A stretch of DNA of 64,000 nucleotides from Hypomesus transpacificus (lineage: Eukaryota > Chordata > Actinopteri > Osmeriformes > Osmeridae), in the NCBI RefSeq assembly GCF_021917145.1, contig NC_061073.1, positions 9,225,533-9,289,532 on the forward strand, given 5' to 3'. Position numbers and translations under genes: made by a program. Shown here one piece after another: positions 22,210 to 32,747 of this stretch. The notes under the pieces were generated by a model. The model was given only the letters and a program-made list of their open reading frames with translations. It searched no databases and was not told the DNA's origin. Within the stretch, counting starts at the first letter, position 1. Every line of letters starts with the position of its first letter.

Positions 22210-23560
22210 TATAAGAGCCTGCACATATGGACATCCCAAATATCCGTAGTATTTACCGATATCCTTCGGGGGGAGTCGAACTCTACCCTCCAATACCCAC
22301 TTACTATATGCCAAAAAAACATTTAATGGATTTTAATATTTTTCATTCAAACCCAATGGGTCCATGTCCTCTCAGCTTTCTGCCTTAGAGTTCTGGTCCA
22401 ATCCCTATGGCTTTCCAGTCCTTCAATCCTCATATTAAAAACCCCATGTATTGTGAAATGTCTATATAAAACCGTATCCTTATTCCCTCTCCTGACTTGA
22501 TATCTATGCTGTTTAAAACGAATCTCCATGGAGTTTTTAGTTTCCCCCTATGTACAGTTTTTGCCACCTTAAACACCTGACAGCATAGACCGTGTGGTTG
22601 GTCTTAAAGTCTATTTTGTCCTTTATAGGTACCCCTGTCCCCGAATATCTATTCCCTACATAGACATCCTGGTTAAAATGATTGTTTTCTTCAAGGGATA
22701 CAGCAGGTTTTTAATTTAAGTTTGAGTGTACCAATCTATCGTTGAGGTTTTTATTTCTCCTGTACACAGAGATAAGCTTAAAAGGCCTAAGTCCCCCTGG
22801 GCCTGTTGGAAGTGAAACCTCAACTGACCACCCAAACGTCCCAAAGGTTGTGAGTATGTTGTCACCACAGGTATCACGCCTTTATTATCCTTCTCCACCA
22901 CATATTTACCATTTGTTTCGAAGATTTGTCTCACCTCCTGCTTTATTTCCCTCGGGAATCTCCGAGAATACCCCCGAGGCCTGAGAGCTTTAAACAGGAT
23001 CAACGTCACCTCCTCAACATCGCACAGGTAAGTACAAATTCTACGAAATCTTATTAGCTGTGACTTAACTAATCTTTTATGTGTGTTTTGGATAACTTTA
23101 TTTGTGGAGCAAAGCATGCCTGTCTGTTACTTTAAAGAAAACCTTTGTGGTTAAAGACCTTTTTGCCCCAAAACCGGGTATAAAGAAAACCTGTATCTAA
23201 AAACTCGAATTTTTCCTTCTGGACATAATGTGTGATCATGATTGCTGGGTGATGTGAGTTCAAAGTCTCCAAGAATTGTGCAAATTCCTCCATGTTACCC
23301 TCCTAGATACCGAAGATGTCATCAAGGTACTTGAAGTACAGCGAAGGTAGATGTTGACACTTTAGAAAGGATGATTCCTCCCAGCCACACATATAGAGAT
23401 TAGCGTAGGCCGGGGCAAATCTTTTGCCCATTGCTGTACCATGGATTTGAAAATAGTATTTGTTTTTGAACTCAAAATCATTTCGATTGATTCTAAAAGA
23501 TGCTCGTCAGGCTGTCCCATGACAGCTCTAACTGGAGGCCCAAAGTCGTGTCAATATACA
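22210..23560 (-). mobile_element. Penelope-like retroelement (reverse transcriptase and GIY-YIG endonuclease), broken
   Basis: On the minus strand, near 23455-23310, frames read GTAMGKRFAPAYANLYM and YLDDIFGI: the catalytic YLDD box of a reverse transcriptase of the Penelope-like type. A stop follows directly. Further on (22716-23117) come RGYSRRFPREIK and VVTTYS. At the 3' side (22347-22529) RFKQHRYQVRRGNKDT and WTRTLRQKAERTWTHWV match the C-terminal endonuclease of these elements. Several stops and shifts mean it is inactive; it is truncated at its 5' end. Confidence 0.75.
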
Positions 23561-24114
23561 GGTAGGGTTGGGAAGTCAGCACTGTCCAAGCTCAGTGGGG
23601 CTTGAGAAGATGTTATTTTCTCCTGGGGACGTCAGCATTGTCCGCAATGTATTCACTGATGTTATAGTAAACTTGCATTTGTACCTTAGCTTACCCCAGC
23701 CCACCGCTACCTGAAGGGCCTCTTCATCCAGCCCGGGTAAACCCCCCGGGATGGCGCCTAACACCTCATCATAGTGACACCTCAGAATCTCCAGATCTCC
23801 CATCTAACCACTTTTGGGTGTCGGTTTTCACCTTTTCGGTGGTATTAAGTGCGGGTGAAGAAGGTTTTATGAAAGCTGCCAGTTTATTGACCTGTCTTTG
23901 CATTCACATATGGCAAGAAACTGTTAAAATGGAGTGATCCAGGATCTCAGAATGATGTAATGCTTGGAGTAATTTAAAATACTTTTTGGTAAGTGGGATG
24001 TTCAGGTGGTCTGTCTCATCTAGCCCCCAGACAGGGTTAGGGTTAGACAGGAGCGTGTGAATGGCGTCTCTCTCGTTCAGCACAGCTTGTGTGGTTAGGG
24101 TCACATGACCTGTC

Positions 24115-24500
24115 TGGTCTCACTGAGATCACAGCTCGTATGGTTAGGGTTAGAGAGATCACAGCTCGTATGGTTAGGGTTAGAGAGATCACGGCTCGTA
24201 TGGTTAGGGTTAGAGAGATCACAGCTCGTATGGTTAGGGTTAGAGAGATCACGGCTCGTATGGTTAGGGTTAGAGAGATCACAGCTCGTATGGTTAGGGT
24301 TAGAGAGATCGCGGCTCGTATGGTTAGGGTTAGAGAGATCACGGCTCGTATGGTTAGGGTTAGAGAGATCACAGCTCGTATGGTTAGGGTTAGAGAGATC
24401 ACAGCTCGTATGGTTAGGGTTAGAGAGATCACAGCTCGTATGGTTAGGGTTAGAGAGATCACGGCTCGTATGGTTAGGATTAGAGAGATCACAGCTCATA
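24115..24500 (-). repeat. 30-bp minisatellite with telomere-like words, splitting an exon-like block
   Basis: About 13 units of GATCACAGCTCGTATGGTTA plus GGGTTAGAGA. Recognisable SLC9C1-like codons lie on both sides (24494-24547 and 24041-24103). In the reading frame of those codons the units contain stops. Confidence 0.95.
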
Positions 24501-24722
24501 TGGCCTGTCTGAGATGGCAATCTCTGGATAGTCTCTCTGTAGCATTCCTGAGGAGAGAGGAGAGGACAGCATGTCCACAGAGGACCACAGAGCTCCTCCC
24601 TCCTCCTGTCCCAGTAGTGAAGCCCATCTGTGGACTGGCCTCACATTGCTTCTCCTCATCAACAGGAAGTGATGAGATTTGCATACTATGCTGTGTGTTT
24701 CCCCACAGCAGGGTCCCAAAGG

Positions 24723-24800
24723 GGATGGAAGGTGTGTGTGCGTGTGGGTGTGGGTGCGCAGGGGGGATGGAAGGTGTGTGTGTGTGTGTGGGGGGGGGTC
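24723..24800 (+). repeat. (GT)n/(GGGTGT)n simple repeat
   Basis: Compound GTGTGT and GGGATGGAAGG repeat ending in a run of nine G. Confidence 0.85.
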
Positions 24801-25649
24801 TTATTATAGCACTGTGTCCCACTGTGTCCTTGTATTGCTACCCAGAACACATTAGGTTCCTAACCCTAACTATCAGGACAGCTCTTTACAGCTCCTCAGA
24901 GGAGTTGCCTGCCTAGCGGATGTCCTTTTCTAAGGCTTTTATGGGCTACAATGGACTGGTAGTTACAGCTCCTTCCCTCTAGATTTACTGTCAGACACAA
25001 TCATCATCTCGGCAGCTGTGTCTCTGTTGCCTTTGATGGCTGAAGAGACCATTGTGCATGGAGATGCAGTCATAGCCTTGATCATCCTGCTGCAAATCCC
25101 TCACAGCGTAGGCCTATGACCTGGAACAACAGCTGGAGTTAGGTAAGGGTTCACAGTGGGATGATTGGCATGGACAATATTTCATGTTCATATTATCATG
25201 AACTACCTCATGTATTGTAGAAAAGCCAGTGGATTCAATCTTTGGAGAATTTGGCAATGAAAATGCACAGTTTTATCATATTGTATTGATATAATCTAAT
25301 ATCACACGATTCTTTTGCATATCATGCAAAAGGTAACATGTCTGTTGTTATCATACACACATTTCAAAGTTCAGCCTTATGGGGTTAAGTTGGACGTGAC
25401 ATGGTAACTAAATAGTGCTGGATACAAACTGCATGATTTGAGACCAGATCTATTTAGACTGTAGACATAGGCTGACTGTGTATGTGACTGGGAAACATAA
25501 GAAAACAGCAGGTCCTGTAATATTGTATGTATAGTAGCCCAACCCTAACCCTTTTGTATCTATAGTAGCTAACTAACCCTAGAAATCTGATCTTCTATAA
25601 GGATGTACTGTATGGTTGTGGAAACTGTACACGCTGAAAGTCTATCTTA

Positions 25650-26005
25650 CCTAGCTCCCCAGTCTGTCTGTCTCCTAGCCTTACCTAGCTCCCTGTCTGT
25701 CTCCTAGCCTTACCTAGCTGCCTCCCTGTCTGTCTGTCTCCTAGCCTCACCTAGCTGCCTGTCTGTCTGTCCCCTAGTCTTACCTAGCTCCCTGTCTGTC
25801 TGTCTGTTTCCTAGCCTTACCTAGCTCCCTCCCTGTCTGTCTCCTAGCCTCACCTAGCTGCCTGTCTGTCTGTCCCCTAGCCTTACTTAGCTCCCTGTCT
25901 GTCTGTCTCTTAGACTTACCTAGCTCCCTGTCTGTCTGTCTGTCTCCTAGTCTTACCTAGCTCCCAGTCTGTCTGTCTGTCTGTCTGTCTGTATCCTTGT
26001 GGTAT
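25650..26005 (+). repeat. 35-40-bp minisatellite whose minus strand repeats a splice-donor consensus
   Basis: Units of CCTAGCCTTACCTAGCTCCC followed by (TGTC)n. On the minus strand most units read GAGCTAG/GTAAGG, matching a donor. No matching exon was found beside it. Confidence 0.85.
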
Positions 26006-26385
26006 CTAGCTCCCTGGTTGCATTCTGTGTGTTGGTCTCTAGAATCTCTTTCAGTTTCTGCAACACAACAGGCTGTGTGCTGATTTCAACTCTCCCATTA
26101 ATAACCAAAGTTTAGCTTGTATGCATAATACATACACACATAATACATACACACATAATACACATACTCATAGTACACACACTCATCCTAACACAGAGAC
26201 TTGGTCCACCTAGGAGATGCTAATGTCATCTGAGATGTGGTCTATGATCCTGCCGACAGCCTCTTCTCCTACCACGTAGCCCTTGCCAATGTCGTAACCA
26301 AAGCTCAGCTGCTTGTGGTTCTGGAGGTTGGTGAGAGCGATCATCTTGGGGATCAGAACCTGGAACAGAGGCAGCGTGAAGGACA

Positions 26386-26427
26386 GTTAGGGTTAGGGTT
26401 AGCCCTAACCCTAACCCTAACCTAACC
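26386..26427. repeat. Head-to-head telomere-type repeat
   Basis: GTTAGGGTTAGGGTTAG runs directly into CCCTAACCCTAACCCTAACC. This is an almost perfect inverted pair of vertebrate telomere words, 27 bases from the acceptor of the block at 26210-26359. Confidence 0.95.
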
Positions 26428-26748
26428 CTCTCTTCTCACCACCCAGCCCTCTCTTCTGACCACCCAGCCCTCTCTTCTCACCACCCAGCCCTCTCTTCTG
26501 ACCACCCAGCCCTCTCTTCTCACCACCCAGCCCTCTCTTCTGACCACCCAGCCCTCTCTTCTGACCACCCAGCCCTCTCTTCTGACCACCCAGCCCTCTC
26601 TTCTGACCACCTAGCCCTCTCTTCTGACCACCCAGCCCTCTCTTCTGACCACCCAGCCCTCTCTTCTGACCACCCAGCCCTCTCTTCTCACCACCCAGCC
26701 CTCTCTTCTCACCACCCAGCCCTCTCTTCTCACCACCCAGCCCTTTAT
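26428..26748 (+). repeat. 21-bp minisatellite
   Basis: About 15 copies of CTCTCTTCTGACCACCCAGC plus C, with a TCACC variant. The 21-bp period leaves long minus-strand frames open, but they have no protein-like content. Confidence 0.95.
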
Positions 26749-27349
26749 CAGTTATCCAGGCTTCTGCCCCCCCAACATCCTGCATTATCATTCTCTATCT
26801 ATGTCTCATGCATTCATTCCTTCCTTCAATAAAACGCCTAAATGGATTTCAGTTATTGGCATCGGCTTTAAACTAGTCGATGCCAATGCACACTAGGTGC
26901 TGTTCTATATCTGCCACCAAGAGGGAATTGATCTTACCTGGACCGCTCCCACACTCACAGGCCCTGTGGGACACCTGACCCTGAACCCAGCTGAGATGGA
27001 AACATCTAAGAGGTGCTTAAACCAAGTACATAATGAGCAGCAATTACTGGGGTTATTCTTTTGTAAAGGGTCCCCAACACGCCTGTCAATCAAAACTCAA
27101 TATGCTTCATTCCACACATCAACATTGCCAGGATGGAGACTGAGTTCTCTATTTCATGTGTTGCCTTTATGAACATGAAGTTGCATCATTGTTATAGCAG
27201 TGTGTATATCTCTGTGCAATGCTGTGTAAACACTGGCTGGTGGAAAAACACTTTATATGGTTCATCAACTGGTCCATTTACTGCTGACAGATTTAACCCC
27301 ATGTGACCTCTAACCTGGATCTATGTTGCTGGATCAATTTCCTGCCAAG

Positions 27350-27480
27350 CCAAATGACATTGTGTCCTTGGGCAAGGCACTTCACCCTACTTGCCTCGGG
27401 GGAATGTCCCTGTACTTACTGTAAGTCGCTCTGGATAAGAGCGTCTGCTAAATGACTAAATGTAAATGTAAAAATGTAAA
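27350..27480 (+). mobile_element. 3' part of a teleost SINE
   Basis: TGTGTCCTTGGGCAAGGCAC through TCGCTCTGGATAAGAGCGTC and a TAAATGTAAATG tail. It abuts the donor side of the SLC9C1-like block at 27483. Confidence 0.8.
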
Positions 27481-27654
27481 ACCTCCAGACAGGAAGTGAA
27501 AAGCAGAGACTTCTTTCCCTTTGTGATCAGTAACGTTCTCCACAGTGTTTCTGAGGGTCCTGGCAGCCTGGCGGTGGAGCATCCCAGAGCCGTACTGCTT
27601 CCAGTTAATCATCAGCATCCCAGAGCCGTACTGCTTCCAGTTAATCATCTGCAG

Positions 27655-29660
27655 GGGGGAACCAGAGTGTGAGCACCTTGCCGTAACAGCGTACCAGGAC
27701 AGAGCACTATATCTTAAATAATTTTGTAGACATAACAATGGATGTTGCCACTAAATGTTGGTGTTAACTTAACTTTTTTCTACAACTTCCCTTTCTAGCC
27801 CAGCAGAGGCTGATTTACCAAGGGAACCTTTAAAAGGTGTATACTTTACAGTTGAATATTAGCTGATATTTAACTACATACATTTAACAGATACAAATGC
27901 TGCCAATGCTCGCTAGGTACACAGCTGCCGATGCTAGCTAGCTAACGTCAACACAAAAATAATATATATATAAAATGATGAATCTAGACAAGCGACTTTT
28001 GTGCATGGACAAGTGAAACGTTAATGTATTTGTCCAAAGGACAAGAGCCTCAAAAAGTTTATGTGGAGACCTGGTCTCAGTTCAATACTAATGGGAGTGA
28101 AGAAAACCAGAGAAAGGCTAAGGAGTCTAACTTACAAACCTAATGTCATTACAGAACACATTTCAGACAAACAGAACTTTCAACCCCCTACCAAATTGTT
28201 TTATGAATGATTTCTCGACTGGACCTGCGTACTAAACATTCCAAAATGCAGTAATTATCATTTCTAAATGATGTCACGAGTCAATATAATATGGTGTGCT
28301 GTCTTTAAGGCTTTGATTCGCATGGTCCTGTAAATAAATCTAAATACTATGAATATTATCTATCCATTCTTAAGTATTCCTGTAAAAAAGAATAACATAT
28401 ACAACTAGAGACGGTACAATTTCTGGGGAAATTGTAGGGTGTGCTTGCTTGCGCCGATTTGCAGGTGGGTCCGTTTTCCCTTCTAGTGATATTTTCAAGC
28501 ATTTAGCCTACTCATATTAAATAATTCATTAAGAACACCCTTTGAAACAAGGAACCCCCTTTGAAACAAGCTACTGTAACAACGTTGTCACTAGCAGTAT
28601 TTCAGATGGAATTGCGATTCAAATAGTACCGTCTGCTAACTGAAAATAAGCCCCCCAAAACGTAAATAAGTTCAATATTAATTTTAGGGGGACATGGCTA
28701 ATTCAAAAGCAGTTTGCTAGAGGCAAGCTAGCTGCCGTTGCTATCCACACTTCACTGATTGTTTGAAAGCGCCGGAAATGAGAATGTTTCTTTTGTAAGG
28801 GATAATGTATAGAACGCCAACTTTTGGAGCCTGTAGCTTACAACGTAGGCTTAATGCACTCCCCCTCAACATGTCAGGATGTAGGCTGGTTATCATGCAC
28901 TTTCCTGACACATAATGCAGACCGACCTGCTGCTGGTCTTGCCAGTACTGGACCTGCGACATTGGAGGGCTTCCCACACAGCCGATGAAGAAAGTGGCAG
29001 AAATGGCGGGTCCCCAATTACAGAACCAGAAATTGGAGGGTGACGGACACCTATGGAGGAACAAGGCGGACTTTGGAGAAGAGCCACTGTTACGGTGTTT
29101 GGGTTCCATTTTCCTTAGTGATGGTTGCAGTCATATACTGTTACTGAAAAGCTCCTGCACCGTGGTTCACTGACATCTCCCTCTGAGTAACTTCCCTTGC
29201 CCGGAAACCAAATCTCAACGTTATACTTTTAGTTAGTTTTAGTTTGTTCCACTTATAAAGCATTGAATTTCTTGGCTGATATTGTGGTTGGCGTCATTTA
29301 TATTTTCCATCCTTTTTTTATTTTCTCACTTAAAATAGTTTATAGGTCCCCCTCACCACATAAACACTTTTTATACGTAGCCTTTATTATTATTTTTATT
29401 ATGCCTATGGGTTTTCTTTTCTGATTCGTTTTAGAGAGTTGATGTGGTACTTTTTCTTTTCTATTTGGCTATATATTCAGAGCTTCAACACACGTTTGCA
29501 CAGGTAGGCTATACATTGTTCTTAAAATTTGATTACGCCATGATTAAACGACTATTACTGTTGTTGTCCAATACACTGTCTCTGATGGCAAGAAGAGAAC
29601 ATGAGGATATTATTGTAATTTTCTTAGCATCGTGACATGCACTCTTACGAGAAGGAGGTG
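27655..29660. other. Intergenic region before galanin
   Basis: AT-rich, with TA repeats near 27960. Two overlapping small open frames near 28741-29173 look like repeat or chance frames. I see none of the transmembrane exons that a complete SLC9C1 would need here. Confidence 0.5.
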
Positions 29661-29666
29661 GTCGAT

Positions 29667-29674
29667 TGACGTCA
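29667..29674 (+). promoter_or_regulatory. Perfect cAMP-response element upstream of galanin
   Basis: TGACGTCA palindrome, 52 bases before the TATA box. CRE-like control is known for mammalian galanin promoters; the link here is by position. Confidence 0.65.
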
Positions 29675-29726
29675 ACATTTTAGCAGGTACGCCTTTCCTT
29701 TTAAGATTTTTTTCTTCGTGGTGGAT

Positions 29727-29734
29727 TATAAAAA
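29727..29734 (+). promoter_or_regulatory. TATA box of galanin
   Basis: TATAAAAA about 240 bases before the start codon. Predicted transcription start is near 29757, with a possible noncoding exon ending at 29867 (AAAG/GTAAGC) and spliced to 29946 (TTTTGTAG acceptor). Confidence 0.6.
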
Positions 29735-29971
29735 GCCAACTAAAATCTCTGTCAAACAGAACCACCACGTAAACTCCGCAAAGTATAATTCTATGACGTA
29801 GCACATTTACAAATCTTTCAGAATCTAAACTTTTTTATATAAACAATAAGAAAACTTCAATTCAAAGGTAAGCAGCTATTAAGTTGATTTATTTTCTTGT
29901 ATATTTCGTTTTAGAATTATATGACTTAGCATATTTGTTTTGTAGGAAATTGACGGTTTTATGATCCTTAG

Positions 29972-32298
29972 ATGCAGAAGTGTAAGGGGCTATTGTGCGC
30001 GGCGCTCATCTTTTGCGCCGCTCTATCAGAGACTATTGGATTAGTCATTGCGGTAAGTAGGCTACGTTCATTTGCTTACTTCTCTGGAAAAGAATGCATG
30101 TAATTAAAAATTTACTGGAAACATTATATTCCAAAAGGAAATTCAGATCAAGTTTAATGGGAAAATGTACATAAGACAATTGATCGATGTGCATGTGTTT
30201 ACACTCCTCGTCTCATAACACCTGTTTAACATAAGGCTAAAGAGAAGCGAGGCTGGACTCTTAACAGCGCTGGCTACCTCCTCGGTCCCCGTGAGTACTG
30301 AAAACGGAAAGTTATGGAACTCTCTTATCAACAGAAATCTATTTTAGAGCTTACAACTGTTGCATTATCTCACATTTCCATAATTTTAATCCTTTCATAC
30401 TGTAGTCACTATTGCCTGTGCATCAGGGATAGCTTTCACAATAATAGCAGATAATATGGATAACTTGATAGTTAATTCCTCATGTGTGTATTTGTGAGCC
30501 CCATAAAGTCTCCAGTAAATTTGAACACTATAAATCTGAAGCAGTAATTTTCTTTCCACAAAGGTTGTCTCTGATCCACTTCTCTGTCTGGAAACATTTT
30601 ATTGAAACTTCACCTGTTTGAAGCTGGATTTATTTATTTATTCGTAGTTAATGTATTTTATTAAATAGTCTGATCACACAGTTAAGTAGAGGGATTTTTA
30701 TTTGGGTGGAATAAGTTGCCTTTCACTGTATGATAGCTACAAACCCTGAACTCCATTTCTGTGTATTTGCCTTCCAACTGTCGCTGTTGCAATATAACCA
30801 GACGATCAATCACAGATGTTCATGCTCAGGGTATAAAGCATCCTGTTAGAATGACAGGTGCGTGTTTGATAAAAGTTCAGGTCAAATGCCCTCCCCATCC
30901 CTGTGTTTCAGGTCGTATTGATCACCTAATACAGATAAAGGATTCTCCCAGTGCGAGGGGCAGGGAGGAGCAGCTGGGTCAATGTAAGATGGCTCCTGCA
31001 GGACGGTGAAGTCGGCAAAGGGAATTGCTTCGTCTGCTTTGCTCATTTTACTTTATGGTTTGCAGAGTAAAAAAAAAAACAACAAAAAAAAAGGAACACA
31101 TCCAATGACCAGTTAGTGAAATTGTTGTTCAGAAATGTTAAGGCAATTCTGGATTTGCCTGGAAAGGACACTAGTCATAATGAATACGTTTTAGGGTTAA
31201 TTACATGCATGCATAGGTAATGTCATAAGAATAAGCTGTTTATCTCAGAGACAACAGGTGTTAACCTTATCTACTACATCTGCCTGGAAAAATTATGTTT
31301 CAAATGTTATTGGTGGGAAATAACATGCTTTTGTTTTTTGCAATTAATAACCCCATCAAGATTTACATTTATCATACAAGGATCTCTGAGATGGACAGCC
31401 CTTGTCGATTAAGTAGTCAGCTCTCTTTCACTCCACTTGTTTGTTATTTGTTTATTCCGATGTGTTTCCTAGGCATGCCAAGAGACTCCTTATCATTTTT
31501 GTTCAGACTTTGGGCTTTGTGTGTTTTTTAGTCCTTATGAATGTGCATGTGCCTTTGCTTCATGCATCTCATCTGTGATTAATTCTACAGCAATTCCGCG
31601 ACTCAAGCCCTGCAGGTTGCTTTTAAGACTCATGACAATTGAAACTAAACGAAACTTACTCAAAACCAAAAAAAAGCACTCACTGAAATGAAGGGCCGTC
31701 ATGTGAGCTTTAGTCAGAGCTGCAGTGGATGTGCCTGTGATGCACATGCAGTAGGATGCCTGCTGAGACATGTAGAGGTTAAGCTGTGGTAACCTGGACT
31801 TTGTTTTGTTGTCCAGATGGCATAGACAGCCACAGGACCCTTAGTGACCGCCATGGCCTGGCAGGGAAGAGAGACATGCCTGTAGATGAGGACTTCAAAA
31901 CAGGTAAGTAAGCTCTCTTATAACATCCCTCGCTGCTTACTGATGTGTGTTTAACCTTCAGTTGTTAATGACACAGAGTACAGATATGATTCTGCTCTGC
32001 CCGACAACATCAATCAGTCTTGTCAGATGTACTCTTTTGGAAGTCCCAGAATGCTTATTGCTTCTGCAGGTGCCTTAAGACTAGCAGACGAGGATGTAAT
32101 ACACACCATCATTGACTTCTTATCATACCTGAAACTTAAAGGTGAGTTCCCCACAAATAATTGTTATACAAATGGTTGCATTTTATGAATGCAAGTCCTT
32201 AACCATGAAATACATTTGAATAACAGCTATTGTACTCGACAGAACTCGGTGCCCTGGACACCCTGCCTTCCTCTCTTGCCTCAGAGGAGATGCCGTAG
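29972..32298 (+). CDS. gal: Galanin / GMAP prepropeptide
   Basis: Secreted neuropeptide precursor of 116 residues. Coding exons: 29972-30052, 30236-30290, 31817-31903, 32070-32141, 32243-32298 (TAG). The ATG at 29972 is chosen because the upstream ATG at 29961 runs into a stop. Residues 1-27 form a signal peptide. A KR dibasic site precedes GWTLNSAGYLLGPH, the invariant galanin N-terminus. The mature peptide is 29 residues, ends in Ala and is followed by G-KR, so it should be C-terminally amidated. The remainder is galanin message-associated peptide, with IIDFLSYLKLKELGALD matching the conserved GMAP core. Position after ppp6r3 is the vertebrate synteny. It converges on the dehydrogenase gene at 32748. 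Regulation is suggested by the TATA box and CRE upstream. Confidence 0.96.
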
Positions 32299-32747
32299 CT
32301 TGGTGTGACTCCACCCCTCAAATCTCTTCTGCAGTTCTCTCCCCCTCCCTCCCTCCTCAGCCCAGTGCCACACCCCCACCTTTATCTCTCTAATGTGTAC
32401 CGACGAAAGACTGATCAATATGTGGGAGATAGGAATAGATAAAACTTTTGAATGGCATTGGAATCTTCTTGTGTGGTTTATTCTTCCTACAGTGATACAG
32501 AATTGCAAACTCAGCTCTATTCTTCACTTTAAAAACACTTATGTAAAAAAATTATATGAAAAAGATCTAATGAATAGCACCTGCTTGCAACAACTAACAC
32601 ATACACTACTACAATGCATATACATACATTTTGGGTCATAGTGCACTGCTTGTTGTTCATCACAGGTTGACATCGCAGCTTCAGAGCAACAGATGAAAAA
32701 CAGCATCTATAGGAGTAAAGTTGTGATGTGACGATCCTTCAGAAGGG
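32299..32747. other. Convergent 3' ends of galanin and the dehydrogenase gene
   Basis: No coding content seen. On the minus strand AATAAA lies at 32477-32482 and can serve the dehydrogenase. I see no canonical signal for galanin. Confidence 0.6.
32477..32482 (-). terminator. Candidate poly(A) signal of the dehydrogenase gene
   Basis: TTTATT on the plus strand, AATAAA on the minus strand, about 265 bases after the stop codon. Confidence 0.5.

Larger units (their letters stand above)
19311..27648 (-). pseudogene. SLC9C1-like (sperm Na+/H+ exchanger) C-terminal exons, probably a relic
   Basis: Minus-strand exon-like blocks lie in the order expected for SLC9C1 (exchanger, voltage sensor, cyclic-nucleotide domain). 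27483-27648 reads INWKQYGSGML then HRQAARTLRNTVENVTDH (36-nt start duplicated). 26210-26359 reads VLIPKMIALTNLQN, YDIGKGYVVGEEAVGRIIDH and ends in TAG right before the donor. Up to 24547 it reads QRDYPEIAIS, and near 24041-24103 TTQAVLNERDAIHTLLS, with a 30-bp array between. 20082-20271 reads RVAKLLYTITQEKE three times and then PQGIHLIVSGMVK, a cyclic-nucleotide-binding signature. 19311-19625 is a repeat of YDGSMEEEVV. No exchanger transmembrane exons are visible before galanin. Family assignment comes from remembered motifs; the alternative is a diverged functional gene with a misplaced 5' part. Confidence 0.6.

Noticed and set aside
24089..24916. 275-codon plus frame with VRVREITARM repeats
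   Set aside because: Result of the 30-bp array; no promoter, domain or splice context supports it.
26386..26427. Genuine chromosome end or recent chromosome fusion
   Set aside because: Only about three repeats on each side and single-copy exon sequence within 30 bases; a repair footprint is more economical.
26417..26791. GLGGQKR repeat protein on the minus strand
   Set aside because: Pure 21-bp minisatellite translation.
28741..29173. Open frames on both strands before galanin considered as SLC9C1 transmembrane exons
   Set aside because: No hydrophobic helices or exchanger motifs, and no matching splice phases.
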